Below, piece by piece: positions 50,238-58,879 of a stretch of DNA of 64,000 bases. How positions within the stretch are numbered: position 1 is the first letter of the stretch; each line of letters begins with the position of its first letter. Both the position numbers and the translations under genes were made by a program. A model generated the notes under the pieces. It saw only the letters and a list, made by a program, of their open reading frames with translations, was not told the DNA's origin and ran no database searches. Source of the stretch: Onthophagus taurus (Eukaryota; Arthropoda; Insecta; Coleoptera; Scarabaeidae); the NCBI RefSeq assembly GCF_036711975.1, contig NC_091967.1, positions 28,892,001 through 28,956,000 on the forward strand, read 5' to 3'.

Positions 50238-50614
50238 TTCGAATACCTCGTCGTGCGTTAACTAACGTCGAGTTGGAAAAGTTTGCGAAAGTACTAAAAA
50301 TTCCACATTTTCGGGGTATATTTATGAGAGACAATCTCCCGAGTAAGATTAAAAAGAAGGAAAGAGGTATTGTTAACTTGGATAACTTGAAAGGACGAGG
50401 GACTCATTGGGTCGCCTATAAGAAAGACGACAAGGACATATACTATTTCGACAGTTACGGTGATTTAAGACCGCCATTAGAAATTGAACAATATTTGCTG
50501 TCAGACGGTAGGGGTGGTCAAGTAAAGTATAATTACTGTCGATATCAAAGAGAAATAGATCAAAATTGCGGACAGTTGTGTCTGAAGTTTCTAAGTAATA
50601 AAAGGATCTATTAG
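50235..50614 (+). CDS. adenain-like cysteine protease, element B copy (frameshift-expressed)
   Basis: Catalytic His (GRGTHWVAY), Asp (YYFDSYGDL), Gln and Cys (YQREIDQNCGQLC) are intact. It has no ATG before the conserved ALTNVELEKF stretch and is open from the -1 frame of the upstream gene. It differs from A in one residue near the end (KRIY for KRTY). Confidence 0.83.
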
Positions 50615-50644
50615 AGTCTAGAGACGTTTAGACGTTCAGAAGTA

Positions 50645-51328
50645 ATGGAGAAAGAAGCAATACACACGACATATACATTTACGTTGACTGGAAAGTCATC
50701 TGAATTGACTTGTAATTTTAATCCTCCGATCTATTTGAACGAATTTGGTAGTTACGAGTTGGCTCTTTTGAATTTCGAAACGTTTAATAGTTTAGCAAAC
50801 GTTAATAAAAACAACAACGTAATCCAATACGACGATAAGACAGGACATTTTAAAAACAATATAATAGTACCTGTTGGAACGTACGATATTGATGATATTG
50901 CCGAGTTCGTGAATGAACAGCTAGACAAAAGACACGATAAAAGTGTCGTAATAAGGATTAAGGGGAATAATAACACACAACATTCTTTAATAAAAAGTAC
51001 CCGTCGAATTAATTTTGCATGCGATAATTCTATAGGGCCGTTACTTGGCTTCAAGCCTCAAATATTACCTAGAGATACGGAAGTGGAATCCGATTTCGTA
51101 GTAAACATAAATAAAACGAACGCCTTACAAATTTATTGTAATTTAGTGACGGGATCGTATAATAACGGAGTTCCCGTGCACGTTTTATATCATTTTTTCC
51201 CAAACGTTCCGGCAGGTTTTAAAATAATTGAATCACCACAACTGCCTATTTATTTACCGGTTTTAACGAACGTGATTAGTAGCTTAACAGTACGTATACT
51301 TGATCAGGACGGAAACTTATTAGTATAA
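50645..51328 (+). CDS. penton protein, element B copy, C-terminus shortened, 227 aa
   Basis: Same protein as 26047-26778 up to LTVRILDQDGNL, then V and a stop: the last 16 residues are lost. At the break the sequence ACTTATTAGT occurs twice in tandem (51315-51324 and 51328-51337), a small templated duplication replacing about 60 bases. The missing segment holds the last conserved strand (VRVHL), so folding may be affected. Confidence 0.85.
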   Translation: MEKEAIHTTYTFTLTGKSSELTCNFNPPIYLNEFGSYELALLNFETFNSLANVNKNNNVIQYDDKTGHFKNNIIVPVGTYDIDDIAEFVNEQLDKRHDKSVVIRIKGNNNTQHSLIKSTRRINFACDNSIGPLLGFKPQILPRDTEVESDFVVNINKTNALQIYCNLVTGSYNNGVPVHVLYHFFPNVPAGFKIIESPQLPIYLPVLTNVISSLTVRILDQDGNLLV

Positions 51329-51338
51329 CTTATTAGTT

Positions 51339-51424
51339 ATGACAGTGTTATATCAAAACAAAAGAATGCGGTGGTCAAGAAGAGACAGAGCGAGAAAATT
51401 GTTTAATGGAGAAAACTATAAAGC
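51339..51424 (+). pseudogene. small Arg-rich gene of element B, interrupted by element C
   Basis: The first 28 or so codons (start MTVLYQNKRMRWSRRDRARK) are present. Element C is inserted here after TAAAGC (51419-51424). The remainder lies at 63559-63664 next to the MCP start. Confidence 0.85.
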
Positions 51425-51589
51425 AGTAGTGTAAAAAGGCCGATTCTGGACAGGAAGTGATCCTGATCCTCCCTCGCGCATGCGCAGTGAAGCGGATATG
51501 ACGTCAGCGCATGCGCAGTACGTGCATGTAATGTTGGTTGCCTACCTCGTGGGGCGCCACCTAGCGGTAGATAGCGGAACTAACCACCT

Positions 51590-52050
51590 AGCGGTGGGTG
51601 GTGGAACTAACGCCATGTTGGTTGGTTGCCTACTTCATGGGACGCCACCTAGCGGTGGGTGGTGGAACTAACGCCATGTTGGTTGCCTACTTCATGGGAC
51701 GCCACCTAGCGGTGGGTGGTGGAACTAAGGTGGGTGGTGGAACTAACGTCATGTTGGTTGCCTACTTCATGGGACGCCACCTAGCGGTGGGTGGTGGAAC
51801 TAACGTCATGTTGGTTGCCTACTTCATGGGACGCCACCTAGCGGTGGGTGGTGGAACTAACGTCATGTTGGTTGCCTACTTCATGGGACGCCACCTAGCG
51901 GTGGGTGGTGGAACTAAGGTGGGTGGTGGAACTAACGCCATGTTGGTTGCCTACTTCATGGGACGCCACCTAGCGGTGGGTGGTGGAACTAACGTCATGT
52001 TGGTTGCCTACTTCATGGGACGCCACCTAGCGGTGGATGGTGGAACTTAG
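51590..52050 (+). repeat. 57-bp tandem repeats in element C left TIR
   Basis: About seven units of 57 bp (AACTAACGTCATGTTGGTTG..., ...GCCACCTAGCGGTGGGTGG), some with a 15-bp sub-repeat GGTGGGTGGTGGAAC. Because 57 is a multiple of three the array gives an open frame, which I treat as an artefact. Confidence 0.9.
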
Positions 52051-52554
52051 CGGTTTAGAGTTCCGTAGGGCGCGGTAAGGGGGTTGGGTGATAGATGGCG
52101 CGCGTAAATTTAAAATTGGTGTCACCTAGCGGTGGAACGTTGAGTGATAAATGGCGCGCGTCTGGGCGTTCTAAATCAAAATCCCATAAGATTTAACATA
52201 GGGGAGTCCGAAATCACATTTTATCCCTACGCCCACATTTTAAAGTCCCAAGAACCCTCTTTTTCCGGAAAATTTGAATGCTGCTATCTAACACCACGAT
52301 GACGTCATCGTCGATACATGAGGACACAAAGCTTGGTGTTGCCTGATGGGCGGTAGACGAACGAAATATACATAATACTTACTTGTTATAGGAATTGAAC
52401 TGATAGCTGCAAGGAGAAATCTAGAAACTTTAAAGTCAATAAACCACCGAAACCTTTCCAGTTTATTGCAGTTGAACAGAACAAAAAATAAAAAAACAAA
52501 AATAAATATTAATTTATTAATTAAAACATAAATTTAATAATACAATTAGATTAA

Positions 52555-52860
52555 TAAACCTCCGCGATACGTTTTGGTAAAAATACGAATAAACCATCCC
52601 ACAAATCAACAACTGATCGCCATGTAGATGATGTAATCCGCTTCACAGACGTAAATCACATATAATTTATTCACTTCTAATTCAGATATGTTCTTCTTCG
52701 GAGCAAATTGATACTGCTCTATAACTGATTTAAACGTGACATACTAGCTTGAGTTGCTTTATAACGTGAGCGAGCGGTGTGAGCAGTAGTAGAAGGTAAC
52801 AACTGACTTCTATATGAAAATTTTAACCGTTTATACCATCGGGAACAACCTTGAAAAATG
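52555..52860 (-). pseudogene. decayed copy of the 104-aa Polinton gene, left TIR
   Basis: Clear nucleotide match to 31835-32120 of element D, including the promoter GGTATAAACGG and CGTTATAAAGC, but with indels that break the frame and an abrupt 3' end at CCTCCGCGATACG. Mirror copy at about 62190-62480. Confidence 0.75.
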
Positions 52861-53100
52861 TTAGAATGTGTGTTGCACAACAACAACAATAACTTAAACG
52901 TTTATACGTAATTAGACGAATATAAAGTTGTTATACAATGCAAATAATATATTATGCATTTTATTTTCTCGAATCTTCGCCGCACCTTGATTTATTGACA
53001 GTGTATGCAAATAGAAATGCAAATGAAAATAGAAATTTAAAATGCAATAAAATAAAGTTGACTATAATACAATGTATGACGTGTTTTAACTGGAATAAAT

Positions 53101-53295
53101 ATGAAATCGGTTCGATTTAAGGAAGAGATTGAGATTTATGAAGTAGAGTGTGATGATGTACATAAAAGAGCAAGAAGTGGACGGGAATGGTTAGAGGCGG
53201 TAATTGATAGACAACGATTTCAAAGACGTATTAAAGAAATTGAACGAATTGTTGATAAAATATTGCGTGAAAAATTGTTAAAAATGAATGAATAA
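53101..53295 (+). CDS. GADD34/PPP1R15-like PP1 recruiter, 64 aa, left TIR copy
   Basis: ATG at 53101. KSVRF near the N-terminus is a consensus RVxF PP1-docking site. RARSGREWLEAVIDRQRF and QRRIKEIER reproduce the conserved GADD34/CReP core, in which AR-x-G-x-WE-x2-x-RDR-x-RF-x-RRI contacts PP1 and eIF2-alpha. At 64 residues it is little more than the core, as in several large-DNA-virus versions. Being in the TIR, it exists in two identical copies per element (the other at 61739-61933). Predicted role: dephosphorylating eIF2-alpha to keep translation on. Homology is judged by motif and spacing. Confidence 0.75.
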   Translation: MKSVRFKEEIEIYEVECDDVHKRARSGREWLEAVIDRQRFQRRIKEIERIVDKILREKLLKMNE

Positions 53296-53489
53296 ATAAA
53301 ACTTAATAAAATATATATTGTTTTAATTACTTTAGTTTTAGTATACAGTTGTATAAAACCTATTGATGCACAAAAGAAACGTTTAAACAAAACATATAAT
53401 TTGAAGGTGGAGGAGATAAGTATACTACTAAAATAAGGGCCAGATAACATATTAAAAAAGTTGTTTTATTTAAAAAAATGTAATTACTA

Positions 53490-54413
53490 CTACACAATAT
53501 CTGATTTCTTAATCCAACTTCTTTCATCTATTCCAAACCACTTGACGTACATTCTGTTTCCTTTCCGTTTTAGAATCTTTTCAATCAACTGTATGTCAGG
53601 ATAATGAGTCCGTTGTAATTCTTCAGTATAGAAAGCTCCTTTAATGTCATCACCTTTCAAATCTTGTAGTAAATACGTCACTGGATTACTATATTGAATC
53701 TTAACAATTTTAAAAACTTCATTGCTCCAGTTAGGAGTATACCCTTTGGTGAACACACCACGATGTTTAGATATTCTTACAAAGTCATTCAAATGAAATT
53801 TTGTGTGTAATGTTTGACTTTGATAATGTGTTTTTCTATTATAAACAGTACGCAATAGCTTTTCCTCATCCGCCTCTATTGGTTTCATACCTGTAGTGGA
53901 ATGCTTGCGGGTATTATATATTAATAAAATTTGCGGTAATAAATTTAACCATTTAAAAGATCCCTGAACACTAAATTCTTTCCACATTAAACCTTTTAAA
54001 GTTCTATTTAAACGTTCAACGATAGATGCTTTTAACGAGCTAAACGTAGAGTAATGATTAATTTTTAATTTACTCATAAGTGACATAAAATCTTTATTAT
54101 AAAACTCTTTTCCTTGATCGGTTTGAAGGTTTTTTGGTACGTTTGCATCCTTTAAAATACTTTTCATTGCTTTAGTAACATCTTTACCTGATTTAGTTTT
54201 TACCGGAACAGCCCATGCATATTTGCTAAAGACATCAATTACAACGAGTATATAACGATAACCACTATTTTGTCGTGCATAAGGTATCATCTCTACTAAA
54301 TCAGCCTGGTATAAATCATTTATCCCTTTAGTAAGTACATGTCTTCTTTTAAAATGTATTCGAGCAGGTTTATGAAGTTCTTCAGCTAATTTTCTTTTAA
54401 TATCAGAGGACAT
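53490..54413 (-). CDS. int: retroviral-type integrase with chromodomain, element C, 307 aa
   Basis: ATG at 54413. Catalytic triad contexts YQADLVEMIPYARQ (D), LQTDQGKEFYNKDF (D) and ASIVERLNRTLKG (E). Then MWKEFSVQGSFKWL and a terminal chromodomain (LIEKILKRKGNRMYVKWFG...SW). Clearly homologous to the A integrase but well diverged, so C is a separate lineage. The 6-bp TAAAGC duplication fits this enzyme class. The start overlaps the end of the 122-aa gene by 28 nt. Confidence 0.94.
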   Translation of the reverse strand: MSSDIKRKLAEELHKPARIHFKRRHVLTKGINDLYQADLVEMIPYARQNSGYRYILVVIDVFSKYAWAVPVKTKSGKDVTKAMKSILKDANVPKNLQTDQGKEFYNKDFMSLMSKLKINHYSTFSSLKASIVERLNRTLKGLMWKEFSVQGSFKWLNLLPQILLIYNTRKHSTTGMKPIEADEEKLLRTVYNRKTHYQSQTLHTKFHLNDFVRISKHRGVFTKGYTPNWSNEVFKIVKIQYSNPVTYLLQDLKGDDIKGAFYTEELQRTHYPDIQLIEKILKRKGNRMYVKWFGIDERSWIKKSDIV

Positions 54414-54754
54414 GTTAGTACGATTTCTACAAACAGTGTATTAATCGTCGCAGTAGGAGATGGAATGAATTTTAATCTGTCACCTTTCTTCAATTTGATA
54501 CCCTTCCCATTTGAGCTATCATAAATCCTATTGTTTACTATAAGAGTGGTGTCCGATGGCACAATGGTGATAGAGTAAATTTCTCCTGATTCAATAGGAA
54601 AAATATAATATCTGTTGAAATTACTCAGCGCATAACTATGTCCAGCTTTCGCGCCAGTCAAAGTAATATTCAAATAAGAATAATATTTATGTTCTATTGA
54701 GGAGGAGGAAGAAGAAGAAGAAGAAATATGATGTCCGAACTTGTGGATAGTCAT
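54386..54754 (-). CDS. conserved Polinton protein, element C, 122 aa
   Basis: From the ATG at 54754: MTIHKFGHHISSSSSSSS, then a beta-rich domain YYSYLNITLTGAKAGHSY, YYIFPIESGEIYSITI, KLKKGDRLKFIPSP, LFVEIVL. It is the positional counterpart of 16424-16849 in A, with which it shares the KFG(K/H)H start. The strand pattern and Ser-rich linker would suit a trimeric spike or cement protein; this is inference. Confidence 0.65.
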   Translation of the reverse strand: MTIHKFGHHISSSSSSSSSIEHKYYSYLNITLTGAKAGHSYALSNFNRYYIFPIESGEIYSITIVPSDTTLIVNNRIYDSSNGKGIKLKKGDRLKFIPSPTATINTLFVEIVLTCPLILKEN

Positions 54755-54782
54755 AACTAAAATGATATAATGTATTGTAGGT

Positions 54783-55898
54783 TTATACAATTATATGAGC
54801 TTCTCGTAACTCTTCTATAATACTGTTAATTTCATTACCATGTGACGTATTACCGGCAAGCTGAGAGGCTATTAAAAGTTTTAATCTATCTACTAATTCA
54901 TTAGGATCATCCCAATAAATAAAATTTGACCGTTGATTATTGTACTGCTGCTGCATGAGACCTTCACCAGTTCTCATACGAACAGGAACGCTTTTTACTC
55001 TAGTCCGTCGTACAACTCCTTCCGTTGTATTTAAAACAGGTGCAATTATTTGACGATACTTGTCCGACTTGTCACCCATAATTTGTTTGCTTTTATCTTG
55101 ATTTTTGTTTAATGCTGCTGTTGTTTTAAGTATTTCAACGTAATTCTTTTGATCATCACTGGTATATTGTTCTGGTTCCCTCTTGAAGATTAGCTCATAC
55201 AGACCTTTCGTACCCTTATAAGTTTTATTTGCAATGGTTATATCATTCGTTTTACTACTAAAGAATATTTCACTATTTCCAATGGTATATTTATCAGTTA
55301 AAATATCAACATGAACTCCCTTGTTGCTGGAATCGAATTCATTGCTATCATCTCTTACATAGCCCTCAATGTAAGATCTTGTTAGAGGAGCAAATTGTTC
55401 CAAGTATAAGAAAAATGATTCTTCAGGAATATTCATAGTTTCTGGTAATGGAGATACATCTGCTGCTGTCGCTGCTGCTGCTGCAGGTGGTGATGTTTGC
55501 GTTGGTTGCGGTGGTGGTGATGGAGATGTTGCAAAAACATCTTCATCATCATCGCTTAATATTGATATTGTTGGTGATTGAGGCGCTTGTTGTTGTCGAT
55601 GAAGTTCTGGTAGACGTGATGCTTGCACTGCTTCTGATACTCTTCTTTTCTTTGTAGGTATTACTGTTTTAAATTCTTCTTCTTTAACTTCCTCCGATTT
55701 AAGCTCCTCCTCCTCCTTCTTAACTTTAATAGGATGTTTAATTGTGGAAATTATTTTTTTTAAAGGGGTTGTTACTGCTTTATATTGCTGTTGAAGCAAA
55801 TGTTCGGATTTATGTTTCCTTGCTTTTAATGTATCCAATTTCTTTTTCACATTTGCTCTTGTTTTAATAAGCTTTCGTGTTAATTGTTTTGAGTCCAT
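54783..55898 (-). CDS. conserved Polinton coiled-coil protein, element C, 371 aa
   Basis: ATG at 55898. Basic helical N-terminus (RKLIKTRANVKKKLDTLKAR), Lys/Glu- then Pro/Ala-rich middle (about residues 60-150), and the conserved C-terminal half: NKTYKGTKGLYELIFKREPE, DQKNYVEIL and YWDDPNELVDRLKLLIASQL. Orthologous in order and sequence to 16919-18082 of A. Conservation is concentrated in the C-terminal half, so the N-terminal part is probably a flexible tail. Confidence 0.82.
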   Translation of the reverse strand: MDSKQLTRKLIKTRANVKKKLDTLKARKHKSEHLLQQQYKAVTTPLKKIISTIKHPIKVKKEEEELKSEEVKEEEFKTVIPTKKRRVSEAVQASRLPELHRQQQAPQSPTISILSDDDEDVFATSPSPPPQPTQTSPPAAAAATAADVSPLPETMNIPEESFFLYLEQFAPLTRSYIEGYVRDDSNEFDSSNKGVHVDILTDKYTIGNSEIFFSSKTNDITIANKTYKGTKGLYELIFKREPEQYTSDDQKNYVEILKTTAALNKNQDKSKQIMGDKSDKYRQIIAPVLNTTEGVVRRTRVKSVPVRMRTGEGLMQQQYNNQRSNFIYWDDPNELVDRLKLLIASQLAGNTSHGNEINSIIEELREAHIIV

Positions 55899-55974
55899 GT
55901 TTTCTGTACAATGAATGAACGGTTACTGACTAATGCATGTGCTTACTGTAGAGTTTTATTGAAACTATTCAGGC

Positions 55975-56112
55975 CGGTTTTAACCGATCCGTTTTATCCG
56001 ATCGGTTTTAACCGATCTGTTTTATCCGACCGGTTTTAACCGATCAGTTTTATCCGACTAACCGCATTTATCGGTTGTAACACCGATACTTTATCGGTTG
56101 TAACACCGATAC
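55975..56112. repeat. 28-bp and 23-bp tandem repeats overlapping the PLA2 3' end
   Basis: Three units of CGGTTTTAACCGATCNGTTT + TATCCGAN (55975-56059) and two of TTTATCGGTTGTAACACCGA + TAC (about 56066-56112). The second array encodes the last residues of PLA2 (KYRCYNR). ACCGAT/ATCGGT inversions make it self-complementary. Confidence 0.7.
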
Positions 56113-56435
56113 TTTTTCGGATTCTTCAAACCGAAACCTAACTTTCGTTTTACTTTCATCGCATTAGTAACAAACCATGCGTTAGCTTTTTCACCAATCG
56201 ATGAATCTTTCGCCAATACTCTTTTCCATGCTTCTTCAGCTAATACTTTATCTGCTTTATGTCGATTATGTAAATCTGTGTATTGTGTATAGGCTAAATC
56301 GTGACGTTTACATGCTCTATCAAGGTCATTAATACCAGGATCTCCACGTGCTAAGCGTTTCATAAGATTTGTCCCGGGTCCACAGAACTGATAGCCGGGT
56401 AAATGCAGCTCTCCACCTGTTCGTATCACTAACAT
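56091..56435 (-). CDS. phospholipase A2, element C, stand-alone, 114 aa
   Basis: From the ATG at 56435, just after an acceptor-like TTTCTATATCAG: Ca-binding loop YQFCGPGTNL and catalytic DRACKRHDLAYTQY, then a basic helix (NRHKADKVLAEEAWKRV). It matches the N-terminal third of the PLA2/pVI fusion in A but is a separate gene on the minus strand, 23 nt downstream of the ATPase stop. In parvoviruses and adintoviruses this enzyme opens endosomal membranes. The C-terminus is encoded by a tandem repeat. Confidence 0.88.
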   Translation of the reverse strand: MLVIRTGGELHLPGYQFCGPGTNLMKRLARGDPGINDLDRACKRHDLAYTQYTDLHNRHKADKVLAEEAWKRVLAKDSSIGEKANAWFVTNAMKVKRKLGFGLKNPKKYRCYNR

Positions 56436-56458
56436 GACTGATATAGAAACATACACAA

Positions 56459-57154
56459 TCACAGTTTTATATAGTAATGAAACCCATTACGATATCTACC
56501 ATTGTTCATATCGTCCTCCTTACTTATTACAAAAAATCCAAATCTATCTTTCCAACACATTGAACACATTTTCTTAAAGACATTGAATTTCATATCGGTT
56601 GTTACATGATCATTATAAATATGTTTTAAATTTAGATCATCTTGTTTGAAAAGTATTAAAAAGTTTGCATTATCACGTATTAAATGCTTTGGAATATGTG
56701 TGTAACTCTGACATAAATAAAAACTATCTATTGCCTTATGTCGTCCCATACAAAAATAATCACGAATAATTGATTGTTTATCGCATGCTACATCATCAAA
56801 TATAAAAACCGAATCTTCATTCGCTTTAGAAGGATGCATTATGTCATCACTACTGCTATACTCATAATATCCTAAACCTTTTATAGGCTGCAGCAATTTT
56901 CTCAAATATTCATATTTGTTTTGATACAATGACTTTGAATACACATACACATTTTTAAATGATAGTCCATTAGGATCCTGTAATAAGCTAATTATCAGAT
57001 TTGTTTTACCAGAGTTAGAAGGTCCGGATATAATGCAACGTAGATTATTTGGAAATAAATAACTATGCTTTCTGTTTTGAGGTGATTGATTATTATTAAA
57101 TTGCATTGTTACATCATCAACACTTAATGTGTAAGGTTGTTTTATCACTTTCAT
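56459..57154 (-). CDS. FtsK/HerA-type packaging ATPase, element C, 231 aa
   Basis: ATG at 57154. Walker A GPSNSGKTN (~residues 44-52), Walker B SVFIFDDVAC, FYLCQSYTHIPKHLI sensor region, C-terminus NNGRYRNGFHYYIKL equivalent to GRYRKGFDKFIEV in A. Complete. Transcribed leftwards from the central divergent promoter region; the first ~40 bases of the gene are repeated in that promoter (57241-57280). Confidence 0.93.
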   Translation of the reverse strand: MKVIKQPYTLSVDDVTMQFNNNQSPQNRKHSYLFPNNLRCIISGPSNSGKTNLIISLLQDPNGLSFKNVYVYSKSLYQNKYEYLRKLLQPIKGLGYYEYSSSDDIMHPSKANEDSVFIFDDVACDKQSIIRDYFCMGRHKAIDSFYLCQSYTHIPKHLIRDNANFLILFKQDDLNLKHIYNDHVTTDMKFNVFKKMCSMCWKDRFGFFVISKEDDMNNGRYRNGFHYYIKL

Positions 57155-57363
57155 GTTTATTGTATAACTAACTATTATATAAGTTTGATTTTGAATATAT
57201 AATGTTCATTTGTCTGTTGACCATTGAAGCGATTATCAATATCATCAATATTTAATGTGTAAGGTTGTTTTATCACTTTCATGTTTATGGTATAACTGAC
57301 TCCTTTATAAGACTGAATTTAAACATATAATATTCATTTGTCTGTTGACCATTGAAGTGATTG
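57113..57363. repeat. tandemly duplicated divergent promoter, element C
   Basis: A ~122-bp block (57113-57235) is repeated at 57241-57363 with a 128-base offset. Each copy holds the ATPase start region, a TATA-like TATATAAG/TTTATAAG and GTTCATTTGTCTGTTGACCA. It separates the leftward and rightward gene sets. Confidence 0.8.
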
Positions 57364-57367
57364 GACC

Positions 57368-57805
57368 ATGAAGAAAGGAGCAAGTGGAAAAGCGATTTCT
57401 TTTAATAAAGCCGTTAAAAATGCTAAAATAAAATTAAAAGAGTCAAGCACTAATGATTTGAAATCTGCTGCAAAGTTAGCTTTACGTGCCGTAAAAGGTA
57501 TTGTCAAAAAGAAACCTCGTTCTAGAGTTATTACAATTCCAAAAAGCGGTGGTATACTTCCGCTCATTCCAATTTTTGCTGGTTTAAGTGCATTAGGAGC
57601 TCTAGCAGGTGGCACTGCTTCCGTTATAAGTGCTGTCAATAAAACGAAGCAAGCACAAGCGGCACTCAAGGAAAGTCAAAGACATAATCAAACTATGGAA
57701 TCAATAGCTTTAGGTAAAGGTCTGTATTTAAAACCATATAAAAAAGGATTAGGTGTTTTTTTAAAGACACGCCAAGAAAAACCATACAACAGCAGAAAGC
57801 GCTAA
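57368..57805 (+). CDS. pVI-like membrane-active protein, element C, 145 aa
   Basis: ATG at 57368: MKKGASGKAISFNKAVKNAK, amphipathic helix, then RVITIPKSGGILPLIPIFAG and LSALGALAGGTASVISAV (hydrophobic span), HNQTMESIALGKGLYLKPYK and a basic end. It matches the C-terminal half of the A PLA2/pVI fusion, beginning exactly at the GAISF/KAISF point. Such proteins link capsid and membrane lysis in adenovirus-like particles. It contains T TTT TTA in zero frame at 57757-57763, from which the -1 frame is open into the protease. Confidence 0.82.
   Translation: MKKGASGKAISFNKAVKNAKIKLKESSTNDLKSAAKLALRAVKGIVKKKPRSRVITIPKSGGILPLIPIFAGLSALGALAGGTASVISAVNKTKQAQAALKESQRHNQTMESIALGKGLYLKPYKKGLGVFLKTRQEKPYNSRKR
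57757..57763 (+). promoter_or_regulatory. -1 ribosomal frameshift site, element C (T TTT TTA)
   Basis: Zero-frame codons GTT TTT TTA AAG; heptamer T TTT TTA. The -1 frame is open from here through the conserved ALTNVDL stretch into the protease with no stop. The zero-frame stop is at 57803-57805. Confidence 0.68.
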
Positions 57806-58155
57806 CAAACGTTGACTTGATGCGTTATGTGAAAATATTAGGGATACCAGAGTTTAGAGGGATATTCATGCAAGATAAATTACCTGTGCGTATTAATAAT
57901 AATGAAAGAGGTATTATTAACTTGGATAGTGTGAAAGGACCTGGTACTCATTGGACAGCCTATATTAAAAAGGGAAATATAATTACTTATTTCGATAGTT
58001 TTGGTAATTTAAAACCAAGTAAAGAAATTGTCAATTATTTCAAGAGTGCAGGAAATAATGTAATTATTAAATATAATCACCATCAATATCAAACCTATAA
58101 CACAAGTAATTGTGGTCATTTATGTTTAAATTTCTTATCATCAGACGCATTATAG
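57764..58155 (+). CDS. adenain-like cysteine protease, element C
   Basis: Active-site contexts: His in GPGTHWTAYIKK, Asp in ITYFDSFGNL, Gln and Cys in HQYQTYNTSNCGHLCLNFL. Unlike A there is an ATG at 57820 (MRYVKILGIPEFRGIF), giving 111 residues. But the seven residues before it, ALTNVDL, are conserved with A (ALTNVEL) and are read only in the -1 extension of the pVI-like gene. The coordinates given include that extension. It processes capsid proteins and probably its own fusion. Confidence 0.85.
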
Positions 58156-58171
58156 TTTCAACAATCGAAGG

Positions 58172-58879
58172 ATGTGGACGTTTGATTTAGTAGGAAAAAC
58201 GTCTGTTCTAACAGCAAATTATCACCCTGCAATAGAACTGAATCCTAATTATCAATATGAACTGGCACTTGTAAGCTTTGATGGATACAACTCAATTCCA
58301 AATATTGACGAAACAAATAATTGCTTAAAAATTGATAATGAATTGATAGCACTACCAACAGGATCTTATGAATTAACACATATTTCGAATGCCATTAATA
58401 AACAACTTAAAGAAAAGAATATTAAAGGTGTGAACTTTAGCCTACAAGCAAATGAGGATACTCTACAAGCAGTGATCACATGTAACAAAACTATTGATTT
58501 TAATGTAAACAACTCCATCTCAACAATATTAGGATTTAATAAATCAGATGTACTGGATCCAATAAAATCCCCGCATAGAGCTCGCAATATTGTAGATATA
58601 TTTAAAGTAAATTCTATACAAGTACTATGTAGCATAACACATGGAGCTTATCACAACGACATACCTGCGCACACTATCTACTCATTTTTCCCTACAGTAC
58701 CTAAAGGTTATAAAATATCAGAAACTCCCCACAATTTAATATATATGCCTCTGAATACACAAATAATTAATAATATTACCCTTAAAATAGTTGATCAAAA
58801 CGGATTGTTGGTCAATTTCAGAGGAGAAGTCATCAAGATAAGACTACATTTAAAGCTCTCTAGTAATAATGGTTCTTAA
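58172..58879 (+). CDS. penton protein (single jelly-roll), element C, 235 aa
   Basis: ATG at 58172, 16 bases after the protease stop. TFDLVGKTSVLTANYHPAIE start, YELALVSFDGYNS, LPTGSYELTHISNAINKQL, NNSISTILGF, HTIYSFFPTVPKGYKISETP and a terminal LKIVDQNGLLVNFRGE. Colinear with the A protein. Complete, including the last strand missing from B. A ~145-bp piece of this gene is repeated downstream at 60226-60370. Confidence 0.9.
   Translation: MWTFDLVGKTSVLTANYHPAIELNPNYQYELALVSFDGYNSIPNIDETNNCLKIDNELIALPTGSYELTHISNAINKQLKEKNIKGVNFSLQANEDTLQAVITCNKTIDFNVNNSISTILGFNKSDVLDPIKSPHRARNIVDIFKVNSIQVLCSITHGAYHNDIPAHTIYSFFPTVPKGYKISETPHNLIYMPLNTQIINNITLKIVDQNGLLVNFRGEVIKIRLHLKLSSNNGS

Larger units (their letters stand above)
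51425..53357 (+). repeat. element C left terminal inverted repeat, 1,933 bp
   Basis: Inverse of 61677-63552 (1,876 bp). The 57-bp length difference equals one unit of the internal tandem repeat. It contains a decayed copy of the D-type 104-aa gene and an intact GADD34-like gene. Confidence 0.93.

Noticed and set aside
51598-52050. A 150-codon open frame of 19-residue repeats in the element C TIR (and its mirror at 62984-63379)
   Set aside because: It is the by-product of a 57-bp tandem repeat whose length is a multiple of three; it lies in non-coding TIR sequence and has no other support.
51590-52050. CRISPR-like regular repeats
   Set aside because: Units are contiguous 57-bp tandem copies without unique spacers, within an insect transposon TIR.
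52938-53120. 60-codon frame upstream of the GADD34-like gene in the C TIR
   Set aside because: No recognisable content; it overlaps the start of the better-supported gene.
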